From NCBI GenBank assembly GCA_963575745.1, contig CAUYUJ010001481.1, positions 267,840 to 331,839 on the forward strand: 64,000 bases of DNA. Direction: 5' to 3'. Numbering within the stretch: position 1 is the first letter of the stretch; each line of letters starts with the position of its first letter. A program made the translations under genes and the position numbers. Under the pieces are notes generated by a model. The model was not told where the DNA came from and did not search any database. It worked only from the letters and a program-made list of their open reading frames with translations. Below are positions 62,205 through 64,000 of this stretch, piece after piece. This DNA comes from Prorocentrum cordatum. Taxonomy: Eukaryota > Sar > Dinophyceae > Prorocentrales > Prorocentraceae.

Positions 62205-62745
62205 TCACACACTTCGTGCTCGTCGACCTCTCAGAACCCCATTCCCAGGCCACATTCTGAATAACCGGATCCAACTGTAGGCCACTTCGTGCTCTTCGAC
62301 TTCCCAGAACTCCATTCCCGGGCCACATTTTGAATGCCCGGAGCCAACTGTAGGCCACTTCGTGCTCTTCGAGTTCCCAGAACTCCATTCCCGGGCCACA
62401 TTTTGGATGCCCGGAGCCAACTGTAGGCCACTTCGTGCTCTTCGATTCCCAGAACTCCATTCCCGGGCCACATTTTGGATGCCCGGAGAACTGTAGGCCA
62501 CTTCGTGGTCTTCGAGTTCCCAGAACTCCATTCCTGGGCATGATTTTGAATGCCCGGAGCCAACTGTTAGGCCATTCCCGGGCCAGATTTTGGATGCCCG
62601 GAGCCAACTGTAGGCCACTTCGTGGTCTTCGAGTTCCCAGAACTCCATTCCTGGGCATGATTTTGAATGCCCGGAGCCAACTGTAGGCCACTTCGTGTCT
62701 TCGAGTTCCCAGAACTACATTCCCGGGCCACATTTTGAATGCTGA
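62205..62745 (+). repeat. 72-bp minisatellite, seven or more units
   Basis: CCACTTCGTG recurs at about 62282, 62355, 62427, 62498, 62613 and 62688. Each unit contains TTCCCAGAACTCCATTCC, GGGCCACATTTTG and ATGCCCGGAGCCAACTGTAGG. Variants TGGGCATGATTTTG and GGTCTTCGAG mark a higher-order pair. Confidence 0.95.
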
Positions 62746-62930
62746 GGCAGGCTGAGGCTGAGGCTGAGCTGCAGGCTGCTGATGAGGCTGATGGCAGGCT
62801 GAGGCTGAGGCTGAGGCTGATGAGGCTGAGGCTGAGGCTGAGGCAGGCTGAGGCTGAGGCTGAGGCAGACTGAGGCTGAGGCTGAGGCTGAGGCAGGCTG
62901 AGGCTGAGGCTGAGGCTGATGTGAGGCTGA
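62745..62930 (+). repeat. (GAGGCT)n hexanucleotide array
   Basis: GAGGCT repeats with GCAGGCT and GATGAGGCT variants, directly after the 72-bp minisatellite. Confidence 0.95.
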
Positions 62931-63169
62931 GGCCTGTTGCCACTGCGACTGTCATCGCGAATGCGACTACGACTGCGAGAACAGCACAATTCTACAACTG
63001 GATTCTCATCTGAATCTTAAGGGGAATGCTTCCAGATATGCTCCTACACATCGCTGTTAGGTTGCTTTGCCGGGATAATTCCAATGTTCCACGAACCCCC
63101 CCCCCCCCTGGAAATGGAGGGCAAATTGAGGCCTTCGGATTGGGTTGGGGTGGTTTGGTGGGTGGTGAC

Positions 63170-63310
63170 GTACAGTCTCGCGCCCTGGGACCGTCACAGG
63201 TCGGTCCAGCTCGAGCATGCAGCAGGAAGATGGAGCTCAGGACTCCGGTCATGATTTTTCTCGATGTTGTAATGATGCTCTTCGCAACGTCGGGTCTCAG
63301 GGAGCGAGCT
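63170..63310 (+). repeat. Dispersed repeat R1, copy 2
   Basis: GGGACCGTCACAGGTCGGTCC, GCAGGAAGATGG, GGACTCCGGTCATG and CGGGTCTCAGGGAGC match 44605-44790. Confidence 0.65.
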
Positions 63311-63464
63311 AAGGGAGGGGCAGGGAGAAGGAGGTGGGTGAACGGTGAGGGAGGACAGAGAGGGGGGCGCATGGGAGGAGCGCTAGCCGACTCGGGATGA
63401 AAAGGATGGGTCCTTGGGAATGGGTCGAGACATCTAGGGGTCGACGCCTTGGAAAAGACCATGA

Positions 63465-63660
63465 CAAGTCTGGGAGCGCGTCGGAAGCGCCGGGGAGCGC
63501 CTCGGGGCGCTTGGAGCGCTTGCGAGCGCTTGGGAGCGCACGAGAACGCGTGGAGCGCCGGGGAGCGCCTGGAAGCGCCCGGGAGCGCCCGGGAGCGCCT
63601 GGCAGCGCTTGGGAGCGATTGGGGGCGCTTCGGAAGCCCCTGGTAGCGCTTGGGACGTGA
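63465..63660 (+). repeat. GGAGCGC minisatellite
   Basis: About eighteen copies of GAGCGC or GAAGCGC spaced 9-11 bp, in phrases such as TTGGGAGCGC, CGGGGAGCGCC and TGGAGCGC. Confidence 0.9.
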
Positions 63661-63802
63661 GTCTGGGACTGCAGTCGAGTGTTGGGTCGGGCATGTCCCC
63701 CTACAGGCGGACTTGGGGCGAAACATGAAAAATACCGAGCAACAAAAAACCCAAACGGTCGAAACATGCTCCAGACACGGTCCCCAGACGTCAAAACCAA
63801 AT

Positions 63803-63993
63803 ACGGCAGGTTCGTGTCGTGCCGACCCCAGCGTTGGTTTTTGACACCGCAGGGATCGTTCAACCTTGAACGATCGGCCGCAGCCGCAACGTCCGATCGT
63901 TCAACATCGATCGATTCTGGGTCGCCGGCGGCGTTCAACCTTGAACGCCCGCGCTGGGGTCGCCGCTGGTCGACACGACGCAAACCTACCGTA
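63803..63993. mobile_element. ~190-bp MITE-like element (family M3)
   Basis: Ends are inverted: TACGGCAGGTTCGTGTCGTG (63803) against the reverse complement of the segment ending at 63993 (TACGGTAGGTTTGCGTCGTG). Each is followed by a GACCCCAGCG block, with a 10-bp length difference. The interior has GATCGTTCAACCTTGAACGATC (63851) and GCGTTCAACCTTGAACGC (63931). No target duplication is evident. Confidence 0.8.
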
Positions 63994-64000
63994 CAAGTCT

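Noticed and set aside
62205-62745. CRISPR-like array
   Set aside because: Units are contiguous 72-bp repeats without unique spacers, in a eukaryotic context.
1-64000. tRNA, rRNA, snRNA and 5S genes
   Set aside because: No cloverleaf with A and B boxes, no rRNA core sequence and no intact spliced-leader RNA gene could be identified by eye; a covariance-model search would be needed.

Overview
This looks like nuclear DNA of a dinoflagellate. The evidence is relict spliced-leader sequences just upstream of two intronless genes, G+C-rich coding DNA, introns that carry terminal inverted repeats, gene families I recognise from dinoflagellate genomes, and extreme loads of trinucleotide repeats. A Prorocentrum-like species would fit the base composition, but the species is inference. 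I found no operons, ribosome binding sites, CRISPR arrays, tRNA or rRNA genes. Homology statements come from reading alone, with no search behind them.

Layout. 1-3.2 kb holds GT, CTC and GAT repeats and small duplications. 3.3-5.5 kb is a frameshifted N-terminal part of a dinoflagellate retroelement polyprotein. A reverse-transcriptase piece that would come next in that polyprotein lies at 16.4-17.2 kb. Between them sit GGA/GAT arrays, a 4.9-kb foldback-like inverted repeat (7.9-12.8 kb), palindrome clusters and CGGCC-rich tandem repeats. 17.3-18.6 kb is a 131-bp satellite. 19.0-33.9 kb is the gene-rich centre: gene A1 (three inferred exons), gene B1 lying between A1 exons 2 and 3, a transposase-like gene, and a cytosine-methyltransferase-like gene 13 bp after it. 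Clusters of a TGACCC-type repeat surround these genes and enter their introns. 36.2-40.4 kb holds B2 and A2, intronless paralogues of B1 and A1, each preceded by a decayed spliced leader. 41.9-43.7 kb is an ORF made partly of duplicated Hsp70 lid segments, just after a 100-base assembly gap.

From 3 to 43.7 kb every supported gene is on the + strand. From 47.5 kb supported exons are on the - strand (47.5-50.3 and 59.5-59.7 kb), mostly as small islands between long CTC arrays. 50.4-58.5 kb is a five-copy array of a roughly 1.2-2.1-kb repeat. 58.5-64 kb is dispersed repeats, short elements with terminal inverted repeats, and minisatellites.

The main result is a recurrent pair of lineage-specific genes, A and B. 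It occurs once with introns beside a transposase-like/methyltransferase-like pair, and once as two adjacent intronless copies with relict spliced leaders.
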